Shown: positions 34,208 to 47,100 of the stretch, piece after piece
Layout of the letters: every line of letters begins with the position of its first letter
Position numbering within the stretch: position 1 is the stretch's first letter
Source: Ectocarpus siliculosus
Lineage: Eukaryota > Sar > Phaeophyceae > Ectocarpales > Ectocarpaceae
Direction: 5' to 3'
Length of the DNA stretch: 64,000 nt
Assembly: GCA_000310025.1 (NCBI GenBank)
Contig: FN649731.1
Location: 3,655,362 to 3,719,361, forward strand
Translations under genes and position numbers: made by a program
Notes under the pieces: generated by a model
The model's database searches: none
The model's input: only the letters and a program-made list of their open reading frames with translations
Told to the model about the DNA's origin: nothing

Positions 34208-34796
34208 GTTGAAATTCAGCGCATTACTGCTGTAGGATGTGTGTGGAATATATGTTGGGTCTTTTTCTGAATTATGACCCAACGAATCCATCTCTATCTA
34301 AGAGTCTAAGACAGATTAGCAATGAATTCATAGCGTCAAAGAAAGCTACCTGTATTTCCACGGTTTCCCGAGCATTGCTGTAGGCAATGATACGAACATA
34401 GATGCGGTGTGATCAGTGGCGTTGGTAATTGTAACATTTAGCGACGAGTTCTAGCGAGGAGTCATGAATCAATTGATGATTGATCAGAGGATTGGAATTG
34501 TAGCGAGATAATGAGGTGTTGCGAGCCCCACCGGGCTCACTCCCAACTATCCCTCAACATCTCAACTCTGCAACTGGGCTAGGCTCCGGTGCCACCGGCA
34601 GGCAATAATGAAAGACCCATTGAGGCAACAATGATACCAACTTCAGTCTCGACGACTACACACAGGCTTAACCGCCTGCAGATGTCCCTTGGGTAAAGCG
34701 CACCTCGACACCACACATTTCTACAGACACCGCAGGGCTAGACAACGCTGCTGTCCAACACAGTAGTCGTGACCTACCGCGCGGAGCGCAACATTT
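34208..34796. other. Intergenic with a short dispersed repeat
   Basis: 34287-34390 matches 38914-39010 (AAGAGTCTAAGAYAGATTAG, CATAGCGTCA, TTTCCCGAGCA). The rest holds only short frames. Confidence 0.5.
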
Positions 34797-35869
34797 GATG
34801 GAAGTGAAACGAGATTTGCCGCACATCCGAACTTTTGATACAAAAACGAGGCGAAACAAAAGTGGTATGCTCGGTGTTTTACGGCTCACTAAGGTTTCGG
34901 GGAGCCTTCCTTGCAGCATCAATATATGTAGCACACCTACGGCTTTACTCGGGGGGGGGGGGGGAATGGCGGGAAAATCGACGAAAAGGATCCAGTGGGC
35001 ACAAGTCGCGCAAAGTGATTCATCTTCTCCGGCGGGCCCCAGACACAGCGGGGCCGCACGCTGCCTTGTGGCGAAACGAGCTCCACCCTTCCGGCTCCAG
35101 GCCAAAAACTACCCATCATGGACACAAAACGCAGCCGACATATCGCAAAGCCTCTTGTCTACATATCTAGGCAACATCAGCGAACCGACGCGCATCAAAA
35201 CACGCGTTGGTTGCACTGCGTGCATTTGTCCTGTCCATATCGACGGACATACGTTCGTCCAGAGGTGCGCCATAAACGACCTTCTGGCCTCTTCCCTCCT
35301 CTGAAGCCCGAGTGCACCCAACGCCAGGACAGGCGCACTCGCAGCTTCAGGCAAACCTCGTGATGCAGCAGTGCCACTCCCTACTCCGTCGCACAGAGGC
35401 GCTTCTTCCGTTCCAGACACTATCAGCAATCGATCGCGGAATGACATTGCGCATGTGGACACCCTAGATCTGCTACACCAGCGGTACCGTAGTGTACTGT
35501 GGCACAAAGGATTCGAACTCATCATCAACCTGATGCGCCCAGGACGCACATGCAATGAAACGCGGTGAACCCGAGGAGGCCGTGCCTCCTTGTTATCTCC
35601 TCGAGGAACAAACATGTGTTCACCTTGATGGTTTTCGGGTCCAGGAACGCGAGTTCTAGAGCAGTCATCTTCTTGGCGGCGGCAGCAGGCAGGGTCAGCG
35701 GCAGAATTGATTGAAATTCCGTCTAGCCAACAAGGTAGGCGAGAAACATTGTGGTTGTAAGTAGTAGTAGCCGCGACCGCGGACCCGACGGCGGTGACTT
35801 GCGGGGGCTTGCGGCGGCTTGCGGCGCAATCCGGCGGGGGAAAAAATTCGCGCCCCCCAAATTAGGAAA
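34797..35869. repeat. Dispersed repeat, copy B (longest copy)
   Basis: The 5' part (34815-34950, GGCGAAACAAAAGTGG) matches the flanks of the assembly gap at 25825-25940. The 3' part (34946-35869) matches 27018-27952. This is thus the most complete copy in the window, about 1.07 kb, and the other two pieces are partial. It ends CGCGCCCCCCAAATTAGG. No coding domain is recognised. Confidence 0.7.
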
Positions 35870-37289
35870 GTAGGGGGTTATTATGTTACCATTGGATAAC
35901 TCCACAGACCGATGAAATGCTGGAGGGAGAGGGAGAGAGGGTAGCAGTAGACGAGGCACCAGGCTGCAAACCCGCGCCCCCAACAGGTGGAAAATAAGGG
36001 AAACAGGTGTGTGCGGCATCCGTTCGCTATGATGGTCGCCAGCCAGATGCACTGGTCCTGCGGCGGCGGCGGGAAAAAAATATGCCTTCTCGCAGGTGGC
36101 GGTTCGCAGCCGAGTCTCAGCAACGCGCGCTTCACCTCCGCTCCTGCCGGTGTTCGTGTTTCGAGAGGAGGTGAGTCGGTGGCCCTGGGGTAGCAGACCT
36201 TGATCTTCAGGCACCGGGGCATACTATGAATCAATGGCCATAAGGGTGCGCCGTACCGAACCACCTACATAGATAGTTGTTTTTTCAACGAGAGCGGGAC
36301 CAGCTCTAACGTTAGGTTCGAGAGAGGTACGTGCATATGCTTTGCAAACAAGCTGCACTCAACCCTTGTGCTGTTTTTTAGAAACAAACTTAACCGCACA
36401 GAAAGACTACCCGTTCGAGATATAACCTCAGTGGAAAGGGATTTGTTTAAGTCTTTTCAGTAAGTGGATTGCAACCGACTGGAAACTGGGCTTATTTGAG
36501 TTGTTTGTTGTTCGTTAACGAACAGTTCACCCCCGCACCATTGTGGAGCGGAGCGGCGGTCGATGACATCCGGCAAGGTACACCTTGTTTTCCACAAACC
36601 TAAGCAACGTCCGCAATGCGGGGACATATCTTCATGAGCCGTGCTACCGGCCGTGAAAACGGTGTGGTGAAGGCACCCCCAGGGCGCACAAGAAAACTTA
36701 TCCCGCACACCCCCCGGGAGAGCCAAGTTTTTTTTTCGTGGAACATTTTTACAGGTTCTCTTGGCCTCCTCCCTCTCTAAAATAGCGTGTGCTTGCGAGT
36801 ACTTGCTTGTGCTGACGTTTACGGCTCGTGCACAAAGGGCCTTGACAATAGTCTGGTATGTACATCCGGCGGCCGCCGGGAAAAAGTAGATTGTCACTTC
36901 CTCTAATAGCTGTGATGATGGACTGGGGACACTTTTAGTTGGTTTTCCGTTGAATAAATTGGGCATAGACTACCTAGAGGGGACACCCCAATACTCCCCG
37001 AGCTACAATAACTCAGAACTTCTCATGCTTCTGCGACAAGTGTGTCCACGACGTTTGACCTTAGGCGAATAAGTATAGGCAAAATAACACCAACAAACGA
37101 CACACCAGGACCAAAGGACACGTATATAATCCAAGCTTACTCAATCAAGGCGGCAATATACCGGAGAGGGGCTGGCAATGAGCAAACGGCGGTGCATGGC
37201 ATCCCCTTCCTTCGTCACGTACAACACCCGTACACAATTGCAATTTGCCGTGCGTTGAAAACTTTCTTCACTTTTTCCTAGCCCCTCCA
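35870..37289. other. No gene seen (1.4 kb)
   Basis: Short frames only. A 30-bp stretch near 36398 (CACAGAAAGACTACCC then TTCGAGATATA) recurs at 47199, so a small dispersed repeat is present. Confidence 0.45.
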
Positions 37290-37815
37290 CCTCCTCACCC
37301 ACCCGATGTTTGCCATCGGGGTTGGGTTTTCGTCGCATGGCAGCGATGTTGTAAAACAAGCCGATCACTTCGTGACCTCGGCAACCAAGTTTGCGCTTTT
37401 TTCTTGCCTTTGGTTTTTATTTTTAGTTAACCATTAATGGTGGCCGAGTAGAATGTTGTGCGGGGTCGAGAACCCTCACTCCTCGCAAAGGGGACAATCG
37501 CACCACGTCGTGTTAAATTGGTCAAGCACCCTCGAGGCAGTTAACAACTGTCTCTGGAAGTGAAAGCACCAGAAAAAAAATGATGTCATACGCAGCTGTC
37601 ATCCGTACGCAAGCAAGTAAGCACAAGATGCCGAACACCCTTAGCAGGATGCATCGCACCCTTCATGCGACTCGCCGAATACCTCACGGCGCTTCGCGTT
37701 GGGTGATGTGAGGGCCCGGTCCAGGGAGAACCCGGCGTGCTCCGTCACAGCTTTGTAGGGATGCGAGGTCAATGGTCTAACGACTACGGCATGCACGACT
37801 ATGAGTACACCCCCC
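37290..37815. repeat. Inverted repeat arm, right (partner 26238-26760)
   Basis: Reverse complement of 26238-26760, from the segment with TTGCCATCGGGGTTGGGTTT through CCTCGAGGCAGTTAACAACT to GACTATGAGTACACC. It has one copy of the unit that is tandemly doubled in the left arm. Confidence 0.85.
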
Positions 37816-38649
37816 CCTTCCACCTCCCTCAACACGCAGCCTCTTCCCGTCGAGCGCCTTCGCCCTCCCTCCTCCTCTCCCCTCCCCCCACCCCCTCGTC
37901 CTCGGTTAGCTGCTTCCTTCTATACACGCAAGCTCGCCCAGAGGCTACTACGTGGATTGTACTACCCCCCGTGCATGAAATGTGCCCCCTTTTAACTTAG
38001 GATTTAGAATGGGATTGTTTTAAACAGGATTTTGTTTGGGGTTGGCCCCCCCCCCCCCCGAAGAGGTCCAAAATATAGTTTTGGGGTTAGGTGTCGGAAA
38101 AAAGCATTTTTGTGCGCCCTTGGGCACCCACGCCTTCAACTACGTGCATACCCCTGCTCACCATGAGAAACCTTACCGTGTCTAGCTATTGTCTCATTTC
38201 CTGAACGATGGAAGTGACTGAAGAAATTCAACCAATCAGCGCGTCAGACCCCTCTTGCATGGCACTTCACACATGAGACAGACCCAGCGCCAGCTCCCTG
38301 GCTGTTCGCAGTAGCTCAAAACATTGTTTCGGACGTCTTGCACGGGGTGGGGAGAGTGGGGGTCGGCAAACAAACTCCAGAACCTGTTCCTGTCTTTTGT
38401 TGTTGGCATTCGTGTTCGAACTTTGTTGGCGGCAGAACGTAGAGGTTAAAGAACTAACGTCGTCGATGGAGCATTTGCGAATGATCCCCGAAAATTCAGG
38501 CAAGGGTCGATTCTTGCCTGGTCGGCGAGGTCGGCGAGGACGGGCTACTGCTGCCCTTAGACCTCGGGGGACACGGAATCGTCTGTGGTAATTGTGCCAA
38601 AGGGAGTTGCACTTCACGGCGACAACCGTACGCATTGATGGGGGTACAG
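37816..38649. other. No gene seen
   Basis: C-rich run near 38050 and short frames only. Confidence 0.4.
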
Positions 38650-39010
38650 TACGCGAGATGCGACACACGCAGGTTGTTTGTGGGGGTTGCTCATTTATTA
38701 TTTGAGATATCAGGTGTGTGTGCGAGGGAGAGAGAGAGCGGGAGGGACGGAGGGAGAGGGAAAAGAGATGCCGCACACACACAATCGCTGATGATTGTTG
38801 GTGTCGTTTCGGAGGTCACATTCGCCGGAACAAGCGCCAAGATGTAGCACGATCTACATGTAGACACCGTAACGGTCTCCTAGAACGATTTTTACTCATC
38901 ACAAGTGACAAAGCCAATCCATCGCTATAGATAAGAGTCTAAGATAGATTAGCACTTGAATCCATAGCGTCAGCGGAAGCTCCCTGTACTTCTACGATTT
39001 CCCGAGCAGC
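38650..39010. repeat. Dispersed repeats: (GA)n family copy 2 and the 34.3-kb family
   Basis: 38720-38841 is the homologue of 28329-28510, and 38914-39010 is the homologue of 34287-34390. The two families adjoin here. Confidence 0.65.
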
Positions 39011-39159
39011 ATATGTTGGATACTTCTGAAATAACCGACCATTTTCGGTGTTCTTTGTTCGGTACTTGCTGCAAGCATCAATGCCACGTAGAATCGCCGA
39101 TCGCCCACTCGCTTGCTGTTTCCCTGTCTCTTGTCTGTTGTCTGTATCACCCGGCTGGA

Positions 39160-39800
39160 ATTGCGTCATTAACCTCGTCGAACGCAGGCATGACAACAGG
39201 CGGCGATTCTGATTCCGATCCGAAACCGTCTGATCCCGCCGCCTCCGGCCCGTGGTGGGTTGAGTTGTCGCTCTCTTGCCGCCGGTGGGTTGACAGTTGC
39301 CGACGGTTTCCTTTGCTACTGCTGGTCCGGTGGTTACGGCCGGTCCGGTAGCGATACCAGCCGCAGACGTCGTGGTGTAGGTAGGAACGCTATGAGTAGC
39401 CTCTTGGAAGGACTCTGGTAGTATTTTTGCGAATCGCATCGCATGAGCCCGGACTGTTTGTGTACGTGCTGCTTCATGTTCGCGCACGTGCTCTGTACTG
39501 TAGCAATAAAGTCCATCTCTCTCGCACCAACGGGGGGCGGTTGTTACAAATGACGTGATGCGGACAGCTATTCTTGATTATGACCTTTGTTTATAGAAAA
39601 CGACCACAGAACAACTCACACACGAGATACGTAGTCTACACCAGATCCATCCATTTAATCACGAAAAGCCCTTCCGTTGTCGCTCAGAGCAGCGCTTGGG
39701 TCTTGTCTCCAGTAGCACACCAAGGAATTATTCTTCCGCACACCCCGTCTCATGCCAAGACCAAGATAGCGGTCTAAATTCCAGACGAGTCAAAACCGAG
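39160..39800. repeat. Dispersed repeat, copy 2 (homologue at 14030-14650)
   Basis: Shares with 14030-14650 the ordered blocks AACGCAGGCATGA, GATCCCGCCGCCTCCGG and GTCGCTCTCTTGCCGC, and the later AGAAAACG and CACACGAGATA segments. Confidence 0.6.
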
Positions 39801-40460
39801 ATGAAATATTCAAAACCCGTGGGTGCCGAGAGCGGAGCTTTTCCGAGCCCCAACCTGAAATGTTTACCGCCTATTGGATATCATGGAGCATCGACTTGTC
39901 CACTGGCACCCTTTGATTTGCTATCGCGGCTATGCCGTCGAAGGCTGCAATTGGGGTTTGGGCCGCACCTTGACGCCCCAGTTAAGGGGACAAGGATAAG
40001 GGGCATGCGCGTGGGAGGGCGGTGGTGACCCTGGGGGGAACATAGCTGTGTTTTATGAACTATGTTTAAGAGAGCGAGGGGGGAACTACGACAGGAGCGG
40101 GGGGGGGAGGGGGGGGCACAAAGGCCGAGAGTTTGGGGTGTAGTTTTGGTAACGGTGGTGCGGAGAGTGGGGATGGCGAGGACGGGGCAGCAGGAAAGGT
40201 GCGCGAGAGGCCAAAGAGTAACACAAGAAGAATATGAGAGGTGTGAAGGGGCGCAGCGCGGTGTTTGGCGCGGAAAATATGCGACATAGTCACCCACGAA
40301 GCATACCAGCGAGTTTTGGTAGAGGCGGCAGCGACATAGTAGGCCGAGGAGGTGGCGATGGTGGCCTGAATTTAGATCCCGACATGCTGCTACCATGAGC
40401 TGGTACGTGGTGCGGTACGCGTAGCCTTGTGCGATCGATTGTCCGTTGATGCTCTTGAAG
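39801..40460. other. No gene seen
   Basis: Contains a G-rich stretch near 40075-40130 and short frames only. Confidence 0.4.
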
Positions 40461-40466
40461 TTGCTA

Positions 40467-40985
40467 CCAGTGACTGCAGTTTGTGGGTGTCGTCGGCCAA
40501 AGGCCTCTCTCTGGCATGCGTTGTGGACTGATCACGCTCGGAGCAACCAGAAAAAAACAGACAACGTCCAAAAAAGTCAACATCGCAACACACTTCGGTT
40601 CACGTTTGCAGGCCGCGTGCAATCAAAACTGGACAATATGTTCTGCTTCTGGGACGCGAGCAGAGCGTATGTGTATGATCACACGCCATTGGCTGTAGTT
40701 TGTGGATGTCATCGGCCGAAAGCCTCCCTCTGGCATGCGTTGTGGACGGGTAGCGGGTGGCACACGGAGCAAACACGCGGCGGAACAAGAAAAATGTCCA
40801 AAAAGTCAACACCGCAACACACTTCGGTTCACGTTTACAGGCCGTGTGCAATCAAAACTGGTCAATACGATCTGTTTCTGGGACACGAGCAGAGGGTATG
40901 TATTGATCACACGCTACTGGCTGCAGTTTGTGGATGCCGACGGCGTAAAGCCTCTCTCTGGCGTGCGTCTTGACTGGTCACATAT
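40467..40985. repeat. Tandem repeat, ~222-bp unit, 2.3 copies
   Basis: The sequence GCAGTTTGTGGRTG followed by CTCTGGCRTGCGT recurs at about 40475, 40696 and 40923. Two full units contain AAAAAGTCAACA, CACACTTCGGTTCACGTTT and GTGCAATCAAAACTGG. The spacing is 221-227 bp; the third unit is partial. Confidence 0.85.
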
Positions 40986-41934
40986 GCAGCAGGCCCAAAA
41001 ACGGCTCTTTTCGGGCCAAAGGCAACGTCAGCAGAGCAATGTGGCAGGGTTGACGTTATCGGCTCGTGTGCGGCCAACACGACGCAGAACGCCCTGAATT
41101 TTAGATACCTGCAGAGGGTTTGTGCATGACCTCATGATACTGGCCTCTGTTTGGCCAGCAGACGGTGTAGTTCCTCGTTCTGGCACGATCGGGGTGTGAC
41201 CAGGGGGTGATCCCCCCCAATTCCAAACTGGAAATTATCAGCCGATCCAGTTTGGAAAATGGGCCTATTTTCCAACGCGGCGGCTGGGATCCTAGGAGAT
41301 ATTCGGCGATTTGGAATTTGGGCGTTTGGAATTGGCGGAATTCCTCCGCGGAAGACGCTCAAATAATAATTTGGGCTGAGAAAAGGACCCCCCCGTAAAA
41401 AAAACCCCGAAATAATCACGACGTAAGACTCGGCCTTAGAACGTTCCTGAGAACCGTTCTAGAAAAGCGTGTCCGATCTAGGAAAGATATTCCGAACCGT
41501 TACGAATCTACTGCATCCATCAGTGGATTGTTCTAGGCCTTTCTTGAAATTTGTTCATGTTGAAGTTTTTCCTTCAATAGCTTATTGTACCGCGTTTAGT
41601 GTGCTAAATCATGTATACTGGAACCGGTATTGATAGTGCTGTGTTGTATTCAAGAGAATACTAAGTTACAGCTGTCTTCATCAGTTGATTATGATACTTG
41701 TAACACAGCAAGGCATCCTCCCACCCCCGCACTGCCCTGGCTAGGCAAGACGTACTTTATTAACGGCAATTTGTCGTCAAGTAAATTCACCTCTCCTGAG
41801 AACGACCGGATTAAGAAGGACCGGATTAACGAGTTTGACCTTTGCCCTACAGTAGTCAGTACTCCGCACACCCTCCCTAACCTACATCGCCGAAACCAGA
41901 ACCCGCACAACCGGAGAGCGTACCTCGACCGCCC
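40986..41934. other. No gene seen (0.9 kb)
   Basis: Short inverted repeats occur at 41226-41260 (CCAAACTGG/CCAGTTTGG) and about 41260-41280 (GGAAAATGGGCCTATTTTCC). No coding signal was recognised. Confidence 0.4.
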
Positions 41935-43285
41935 TCACAGTAGACTGTGTCCGGCACGAGTCACACTTCGTGACGAGGTCGGCCACATTACCTTGGCCAA
42001 GGATTGCTCCAATATGCCCCCGCGTGAGACCAGCAACGTCATGGCATTGTTGGGGTATTCCCCAAACGATAGTTGTTGTAGGGAGGCCGGCCACACGACT
42101 TCGGCTACGGGCTGGTTGAAGCAATCCCCAAATGATAGCTCCTGCAGGGAGGCCGGCCACACGACTTTGGCAATGGGTTGGTTGAAGCAATTACCAAATG
42201 ATAGCTGCTGCTGGGAGGCCGGCCACACGACTTCGACGATGGGCTGGTTGAAGCAATCCCCAAATTATATCTGATGCAGGGAGGCCGACCACGCGACTTT
42301 TTTTATGGGCTGGTTGAAAAAATAACCAAGCGATAGTTGCTGCAACGAGGCCGGCCACGTGACGTCGGCGATGGGCTGGTTGAATGAGCCCCCAAACGAT
42401 AGCTGCTCCAGGGAAGCCGGCCACACAACTCCGGCAATTGGGTGGATGAAGGTATCCCCGAACAGTAGCCGCTGCAGGGTCGCCGGCCACATGACGTCAG
42501 CAATGGGCTGGTCGAAGAAAACGCCGAACGATAGCTGTTCCAGGGAGGCTGGCCACACGACTTTGGCAATGGGCTGGTTGAATCTTCCCCCAAATGATAG
42601 CTGCTGCAGGAAGACCGGCCACACAACGGCCGCGATGGGCTGGTTGAAGCAATCCCCAAATGATAGCTGCTGCAGGGAGGCCGGCCACACGACTTCGGCG
42701 ATTGGCTGATTGAAAGTATCCCCAAACGATAGCTGCTGCAGGGAGACAGGCCACGACGCCGTAAATACGGGCATGTCCGAAGAAATTACCAACCTTTTGA
42801 GTCTCTCAAGCCAAACCACGGAATCTTGGCTTGCTGCAGATGAAAGTCCCGCTCGGTGCCGACCTTGTGACCTTGACTGCAGCTCCGTGGCAGAACTGTG
42901 CAGCTTAACCTCCATCGGAAGTGCCCACGTCAAACCAAATGCCTGCACAGTCGGCACGCGACTCGATATGAAAACCTCTGGATTGCACGTGTGGAATGTG
43001 GTGCGTGATTTGCAAGGAGACCACAAGCTAGGAGGCTTTTGTCGATCAACCCGCACGTGTAAGGTCTGGACACTTCTGCACGCCTCACAAAACCCCAGTG
43101 ATACAAGCTGTAGCTCCAGCGTAGACGTATACCAACGCTTTTCTTGTCCATCGCAAGCCTGGTTCAACGCGACCATGAAAGTGTTCAGGCACTTGCTCTC
43201 GCCTGAGGTTGTTTATTACAGATATACGAATAGGAATGTAAACCGGAAAGTGTTGTGAAGTTTCGGGCAGCTTCTTGCTGCTCGA
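41935..43285 (-). pseudogene. FNIP-repeat gene, second locus, disabled
   Basis: Homologue of the gene at 4242-5876, with the same acceptor (CCAG at 43289-43286) and the same N-terminal block (VALNQACDG, CRSVQTL, SSRVPTVQAFG). Ten clear 22-residue FNIP units follow. Two lesions mark it as a pseudogene or a damaged allele. Near its start the sequence between the acceptor and AGCAAGTGC is seven bases longer than in locus 1 and shifts the frame. In the eighth unit a TAA at 42265-42267 replaces TCA in the usual LSFG codons, with the repeat frame staying open beyond it to 41935. If translation began at the ATG at 43176 a shortened 303-residue protein with seven repeats would result. An assembly error is less likely, because both changes fall in well-formed sequence. 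Confidence 0.75.
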
Positions 43286-43419
43286 CTGGTTCGATGAGTT
43301 CGGGAGCAGGGAAGAAGGGAGGAGAGGAGGGGGGAGTTATTTCCAACTAACAACGGTCACCGCCTCCTGACAACCGCCGACAGTAGCCCTTGATCACCAT
43401 GCACAGCGTATCCTGTGAT

Positions 43420-44165
43420 TGATCACCTCCTTCGAACACTACTTGGGGCGAGCAAACGCATCGTTCGGCCGGCCGCTGAAAGACTCATGAAAAATCAGCC
43501 AATCGGGCTATTCGGTTGCAACATTGATGAAGTGAGTCTTGTACATGCAACTGGGAAAATTTCGATTGAAATGACAGGATTGACACAAGAGCAACTACTC
43601 TCCGCCAATGAGGCTTTGCGCCACCATTCCCGACGATGCCGGGTCAGCAGCTCCTCCACCCAAAACTCGATGATCAACCCCGTCACCCTTCGTTCGTGTG
43701 CCTGTATCGTCAAGGGTGACATGTGTCTCCAATGTCCAAGCACATTCCCTCCAGGCGAAACAAGGTCAAATGTATGTGCCGCACCAGTTGTATCTGCGGG
43801 ATTTGCGTTCATTTTCTCTGCTCAAGTCAGGGGTAGAAGCAGCATCTGCCTCTGGTGGGGAAGTCATGTCCCCCGTCTTCGATTCAATAGCCACCACATG
43901 GTACCATGTGTTTGGGAGCCCACCTCTTAGCCCTCAAGGAACCCCCCGATACGTCCCTGCCCTTCTAGCTCGCCCCTGCTATATTTTGTTACAGACTTCC
44001 GGCGGCAACAGGAATAGGGCTCCGCTGAAGCACATGGCAGCTCGTTTTCGCTTGCTTGCTATTTTGACACGCACAATCGACCGCGCCGTGCGGCCCGACC
44101 AGCGCCAGTCTCGACGGACAAGGGCTATATTCTGACTTATCATACATTTGTCCCAGCAGGTCAGC
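43420..44165 (-). other. Conserved block upstream of the second FNIP locus
   Basis: Homologous to 5990-6460, longer because of extra sequence at about 43640-43960. It contains the diverged counterpart of the presumed 5' exon. Frames here are broken relative to the first locus, in keeping with the disabled state of the downstream gene. Confidence 0.45.
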
Positions 44166-47100
44166 GGGCGACGGGCGAGACATCGCAAAACTCAGAAGTA
44201 AATGAAAATTGCTAGAGCACAGCGGTGGCCGTCGAGTGCAGAGGACAACGCGAGTCTAGCAAGGTAGCGCATCTTCTGTCTTTGACGGAGCGGCGCGAAT
44301 AGCTCGATTCCTGCAAGTTCAACACCGAATAGTGCGTCTCGTTTGATATTTTATTAACCCCGATGGCAGTCTTTGGGGCATTGATTCTCTCCTTGCTGGG
44401 AAGAACCGAGAATCGGAAACTGGTCCGGATTTCTGTTGTCTTGTGTTAATGTGTGATGACGATGATGTTGTTGTTGTCTTCACATCGAAATCGTTCCGGT
44501 CTCTACTGGGTACCGGTCCGATTCAACCCCTCTCACCTTCGGTAATCATGGCAACCGCTGTTCACCAATACTTCTGTAGCAGTGCGGGCGTGCCTGCGAG
44601 GGTCAGAGGGTGCCTAGAAGCAGACGGCGGAACCCCTTTAAAGGTTGGTCGGGTCGGCCTCCCGCCCTCCAATTGGCTGGCCAGCCAGAATGTAATACAA
44701 GGTGAAGGTACGATGCAGTTGATGGATGCCACGATCATAGACCTGCTTCAGAATAAGTGCGATACATGGAGTTCAAATTGACGGGGACGTCATTTCCCAA
44801 GTGAACGATTCGTATTTGCAAAATCGTTGAACGTACGTACATCGGGTAGACGTTCGTGTTGGGAAATGTACGAATTACAGCAACAAGTTGCAATTATCTC
44901 CTGGCGCCTCGATGGAACGGGGGCAGCCACCGGTCCACGCGAAAGGCCTCACCAAATCCAACGCCTACATAAAAAGCCAACAGAAGAAGGTGGCGGTTAC
45001 AGACTCATCTTGGCGTCCATCAGTCAGCGGGAGGGAGGACTTGCGTTGTCTTTGTAACATACCGTTAATCGGTGAAACCCCGGCGTTCTCATTCATCGCG
45101 CCCAGACAACAAACAACACGTCGCTAGCACGACCGAAGTCCTGTACGGAGTATCCTCGTGCGACATATTGGCGCATTCGGTGTCTGACGGCGCCAACTCA
45201 CATAGTTCAAACACCTAGAATTCGGGAGGAATGATATCAACCATTCCCCCCTTCTCAAATCATTCCTCCCGGAATATGCTTACACAGTATTATCGTCCCA
45301 CTTATCATTTCTACAACTGCAAGCACGAAAGACGTGTTCAACGGAAAATAGGGAGATATCGGAGGTAGGGCGTCGGTGGATTAAGGAAGTCAAAGTTGCA
45401 AGGCGTAGTGTCCTCTTCTGCGTACAAGAAAAGGGTTTGCGTGTTTTTGCCCGCGTACACAAAAACCTCGTGCGATCGACCAAATGAGGCGTTTGCTTGT
45501 GTAGAACGATTCCAATGCGCCATGGCCGCCTTGAAGCAAACTCCCGGCGGCCATGCATGAAAATCGATGTAGCCAAGGAACATAGAAAAGTTTACGCTTG
45601 TGGTGTCACACCGGGGGGTGTATGCGAACAACCAACAACATTTGTGGTACTTGCCATGATTGCGTCTCATAGTTTTCGCTTGAATTACCGTGGCTACAGA
45701 GAGAACACAGGTTGCGTTATCGCACACATATGCACATGAGTGACGCGATCCCAACAGGCCTACGGACTCCATCCACCTGAAGCGAATTGGTGCCCTACTA
45801 GGGTGTGATATGGTACTGTTAGACCTCGAGATTACAATTTTTCCGGGCAAACAAGTGTCCTCGGTCGTTCATCGAACAGATTATTTTCCAGTTCACAATG
45901 ACCAATCAAGCTCCTAGTACAGGCGGCTTACGTCACCAAAACTCTGCGAAACACAACTCCTACTTTGTACAACAACACCAAGCGTACGAGGTGCAATGCA
46001 AACAACGCACACAGTCACCAGACCACCAGCACTTGGTGGGTCGGGAGCACTGGAATAGCACATCGGTTGGAGCGGCAGCGTGTGTATTGGTATGCGCTGG
46101 CAGCAGTAGCAGCAGACTCGGAACAAATATGCATGAGGAAAAATAGACCGAAGAAACTCGTAGTCAACAAAGGCCGTTTTTGGCGTTGTTTCTATCCATT
46201 CTGCCGCCGCCCACAAGCTGCCTTTGGCGATCCAGACCTTGCTGCCTTTGGCGATCCAGAGCACATGCTCCACTAGCGCTGCTCACACTGATTGTCGGAA
46301 GGTCTCAACTGTGCTCGCCCTCCATAAATTGGTCTCGAAACACACGCGAGAACGATAAAAAGACACAATCAATTTTGAATCTTGAGTTCGAAGTCTACGG
46401 AGCAGTGTCTCAACTACTAGTCTAAGCATTGAGCACAGGTATTTACTACGCTACAATACACAGTATGTAATCGAAGTAGGTTTTACTGCCGGAGGGTCGG
46501 CGTCTGAGCCCGGTTTCTTTACAACTGAACTCTCCAGAGTTACTGCTGTGTAGTACACATTGGGCAGTGGGCACGGTTGGGATGGAAACAATCCAGAGTG
46601 CTTCTTCGAACACTGAAGAACTGGGCGCGCGTCACACCAAGGCAGAGCAGAACAGGATCGACAAGGGGTGCGTGTGTGTGTCCAGTAGAGACTATTGAAT
46701 GCTATGCATAGGCGTGCTGGTTCCTCTCCTGTACCTGCTCCTGTCCTGTTGCTGCTGTAGGGTCCCGAGCCCCGAGAGGTACAATCCCTGGGGGCGTTCT
46801 TACGTGGTGATTGAGTGGAGTAGAAGCGTGCCGACTGTGGGCCTTCGAGGAAAACAGTAAGGCTGAACATGTTTCAGAACTGCCCTAGGTGAGACTATGC
46901 ATACGAGTGGCACTACTTTAGACTGTGCGTGTGCTTTCTAGGGAGGAGAGAGAAACGGTGTGTTGGTGTTGGTCGATTCGTGTGCATCATATGTCAAAGG
47001 AGACGGCTTACCGGAGACGGGACTCGACGGGGCGTGCTGACCCGCCCGAGCGTGATGCAGTCCTTGCGAACGTAAAGGTTCGAGTTTTGCCGATGCCGCC

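Noticed and set aside
38939-39487. Minus-strand frame of 182 codons in the dispersed repeat at 39 kb
   Set aside because: The homologous copy at 14 kb is not open in the same frame and no domain is recognised.
45338-45850. Minus-strand open frame of 170 codons
   Set aside because: It opens with TTG rather than ATG and shows no motif. It could be an exon, but nothing supports that.
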